Shown here: in pieces, positions 61,774 through 64,000 of the stretch
Position numbering within the stretch: the first letter of the stretch is position 1
Layout: each line of letters begins with the position of its first letter
From: Branchiostoma lanceolatum
Taxonomy: Eukaryota; Chordata; Leptocardii; Amphioxiformes; Branchiostomatidae
Assembly (NCBI RefSeq): GCF_035083965.1
Contig: NC_089722.1
Span: 43,090,697-43,154,696 of the forward strand
Length of the DNA stretch: 64,000 bases
Reading direction: 5' to 3'
The notes under the pieces: model-generated
Databases searched by the model: none
Seen by the model: only the letters and a program-made list of their open reading frames with translations
Told to the model about the DNA's origin: nothing
Position numbers and translations under genes: made by a program

Positions 61774-62501
61774 TGAGTGAGTGAGTGAGTGAGTGAGTGA
61801 GTGAGTGAGTGAGTGAGTGAGTGAGTGAGTGAGTGAGTGAGTGAGTGAATGAGTGAGTGAGTGAGTGAGTGAGTGAGTGAGTGAGTGAGTGAATGAGTGA
61901 GTGAGTGAGTGAGTGAGTGAGTGAGTGAGTGAGTGAGTGAGTGAGTGAATGAGTGAGTGAGTGAGTGAGTGAGTGAGTGAGTGAGTGAGTGAGTGAGTGA
62001 GTGAATGAGTGAGTGAGTGAGTGAGTGAATGAGTGAGTGAGTGAGTGAGTGAGTGAGTGAGTGAGTGAGTGAGTGAATGAGTGAGTGAGTGAGTGAGTGA
62101 GTGAGTGAGTGAGTGAGTGAGTGAGTGAGTGAATGAGTGAATGAGTGAGTGAATGAGTGAGTGAGTGAGTGAGTGAGTGGGTGAGTGAGTGAGTGAGTGA
62201 GTGAGTGAATGAATGAATGAATGAATGAGTGAGTGAGTGAGTGAGGGAATGAGTGAATGAATGAATGAGTGAGTGAGTGAGTGAGTGAGTGAGTGAGTGT
62301 GTGAGTGTGTGAGTGAGTGAGTGAGTGAATGAGTGAATGAGTGAATGAGTGAGTGAGTGAGTGAATGAATGAATGAGTGAATGAGTGAGTGAATGAGTGA
62401 GTGAGTGAGTGAGTGAATGAGTGAATGAGTGAATGAGTGAGTGAGTGAATGAGTGAGTGAGTGAGTGAGTGAGTGAATGAATGAGTGAGTGAGTGAGTGT
62501 G
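61774..62501. repeat. (TGAG)n tetranucleotide array, expanded copy
   Basis: About 730 bp of TGAG repeats with GAATGAGT interruptions, against about 460 bp after TLR-A. Its interruption pattern differs, so it has been restructured since duplication. Flanks match those of the first array. Confidence 0.92.
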
Positions 62502-63387
62502 TAAGGATAGACACAGCTGAAGTTGGACACAGCTTCATAACATAGATCCAGAGATACAGTGTGATAAGAATTCTAGATATGTGCGTTACTCAATAATTTG
62601 ACCTTTTTACGTCAGCAACATAATAATCAAAACCCTTCAGCCTCGTCTTTAGTTTTACTCCTGAATCAGTAAAGTTTGTCCGCGACACGATTTTGTCCTT
62701 TATGACAAAGTCAAACATCATGGATATGGCATATGTTTTATTGAGATTTTGAGATGTTAATCTTTCTACTGATCGCGTACATGTATGTCAGAACCAGTTT
62801 TATCTAAGGTGTGTGGTGTAACCTTCCTGACCCTACGACAGCAGACTGTTCAAGTTACGCCCATTCATTTTGCCCAAGGGATGAGTCATGGCTGTGGAAT
62901 TTTACCCGTAACGACCCAATAGTACACACAGTATGTAACAAGAGTTCAGAGACCTCATACCTCCATGACATATCTAGATTTTTTTTCTATTTCTTTTGCC
63001 TCATTGATCATGCAAATAAGGGTGTAGCTAGCACAATTTATTTCTTCCTTTTGCAAACCTCTACCAACAGACGAAATACCATCCAGATCTGTTAATGAAG
63101 GTCAGTCACTGACGAAACATACAAGATGCTGTCTGAAACGTCTGTTTCAAAAGTTTATCCAGTTTCTTGAGTAACTATTTTTGGCGTACCATCCAGATCG
63201 TTATACGACTTCTCGGGTTATGCTGTCCACCGACAGACAGACAGACAGACAAACAAACCAACACACACACGCAGACACAAGCTACCGAGAACTTAACCGT
63301 CGGTAAAAATCACACACAACTGTAGTACACAACAATCACTCATGCCAATCTCGCCGAGACAGAAGACCTCTGTTCGGCCCCTTGACA

Positions 63388-64000
63388 GGGTAGGGGGAAA
63401 ACCCTGTATAGGTACCCGTACCCGTATAGGTATACCGGTATACCCCTTTTGGGGCCCCAACAAGCCAGGAAACACGCTATGACGTCCGCCATATGGGGCA
63501 CCCAGAACGGCTTTTTTTACGGTCTCCACATTGATATAAGACACAAACAGTTGACCATACTCGGTCAGAAAATAGCTGAACAATCATATTTTAGGATCTT
63601 TTTATTTCTATGAAAGACTGAGTTTGGGAAAATACGGAATTTGCGAATTACGAAGTTCGTACGGAGAGCCTGTCAGAACTAGCCAATAACTCGCAATAAG
63701 TGGCTACTTTCCGTCTGCCATGCATGGCGGACCTTCCGTGCATCGAGAACGGCGTTTCCTGTAGGTTTTACGCAGGTTTACTGGCAGCTCCAGCCAAACA
63801 GATCATAAGTATTACATCTGAAGATAATAAAAAGCGGAAAGGTTGATAGTTTGTGTTTTTTTCTATTTCTTTTCAGAACGGGTTTAGTTGAAAGGTCTCC
63901 GAGAATCCAAAAATATGATTGTTCAGCTATTTTCTGACCGAGTATGGTCAACTGTTTGTGTCTTATATCAATGTGGAGACCGTAAAAAAACAGCCGTTCT
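63388..64000. mobile_element. Foldback element, cut by the window end
   Basis: Apparently identical to the start of 9761-10504, with the left target duplicate CCTTGACA at 63380-63387. The left arm and spacer are complete and about 100 bp of the right arm are in the window. Confidence 0.75.

Larger units (their letters stand above)
56846..63387. other. Intergenic region downstream of TLR-D
   Basis: Collinear with 3233-9760. Very close to TLR-A flank up to about 57340, more diverged to about 63200, then apparently identical to the window end. 57540-57665 is a CTCCAAGCAGA element, 58495-58870 the antisense AATAAA block and 59150-59316 the candidate upstream exon lacking its ATG. No gene recognised. 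Confidence 0.55.

Overview
The window is animal nuclear DNA: split genes with GT-AG introns, tRNA-derived SINEs, LINE remnants, foldback elements and several satellites. Intron-free TLR coding exons in tandem, the chordate-type gamma-glutamyltransferase (GGT) exon layout and the very high divergence between otherwise collinear copies fit a lancelet (Branchiostoma-like) genome best. The species is an inference; no database was searched.

Layout. Four Toll-like receptor genes and two complete GGT genes all lie on the + strand in an alternating tandem array with a repeat unit of about 22 kb: TLR-A (1-2995, 5' end outside the window), GGT-1 (10930-17175, 11 coding exons), TLR-B (23236-26457), GGT-2 (32904-39196, 11 coding exons), TLR-C (45179-48445) and TLR-D (53390-56608). 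No GGT lies between TLR-C and TLR-D. Sequence after TLR-D repeats the sequence after TLR-A up to about 560 bp before the GGT start, so another GGT probably begins just past the window end. TLR-B, -C and -D each have a conserved upstream exon ending in a splice donor (near 21102, 42276, 50296) and an acceptor 22-36 bp before the ATG, so a 2-3 kb intron separates a 5'UTR exon from the single coding exon.

Proteins. The TLRs are typical type I receptors: signal peptide, LRR ectodomain, one LRRCT cluster, transmembrane segment, TIR domain, and a glutamine-rich tail of repeated P-x-R-N-(I/L) motifs. All four lack the BB-loop proline. The GGTs keep the autocatalytic DGGT-S threonine and the other recognisable active-site residues. 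TLRs sense microbes; GGT acts on extracellular glutathione. Their pairing may be only a by-product of unit duplication.

Structure beyond genes. TLR-A, -B and most of -D are almost identical in coding sequence while their flanks differ, which indicates gene conversion or partial duplication; TLR-D switches from divergent to near-identical sequence near codon 316. GGT-1 has a 59-bp minisatellite that copies the exon 8 splice donor six times (three in GGT-2). GGT-2 intron 7 holds a 32-bp satellite with about 19 CACGTG E-boxes. The 3' flanks of the TLR and GGT genes share a homologous block of about 160-200 bp. Transposable sequences include a 744-bp foldback element with 8-bp target duplications, a 153-bp hairpin element with 9-bp target duplications, a (TGAG)n array flanked by a short direct repeat, and a decayed LINE enclosed by 37-bp inverted repeats.
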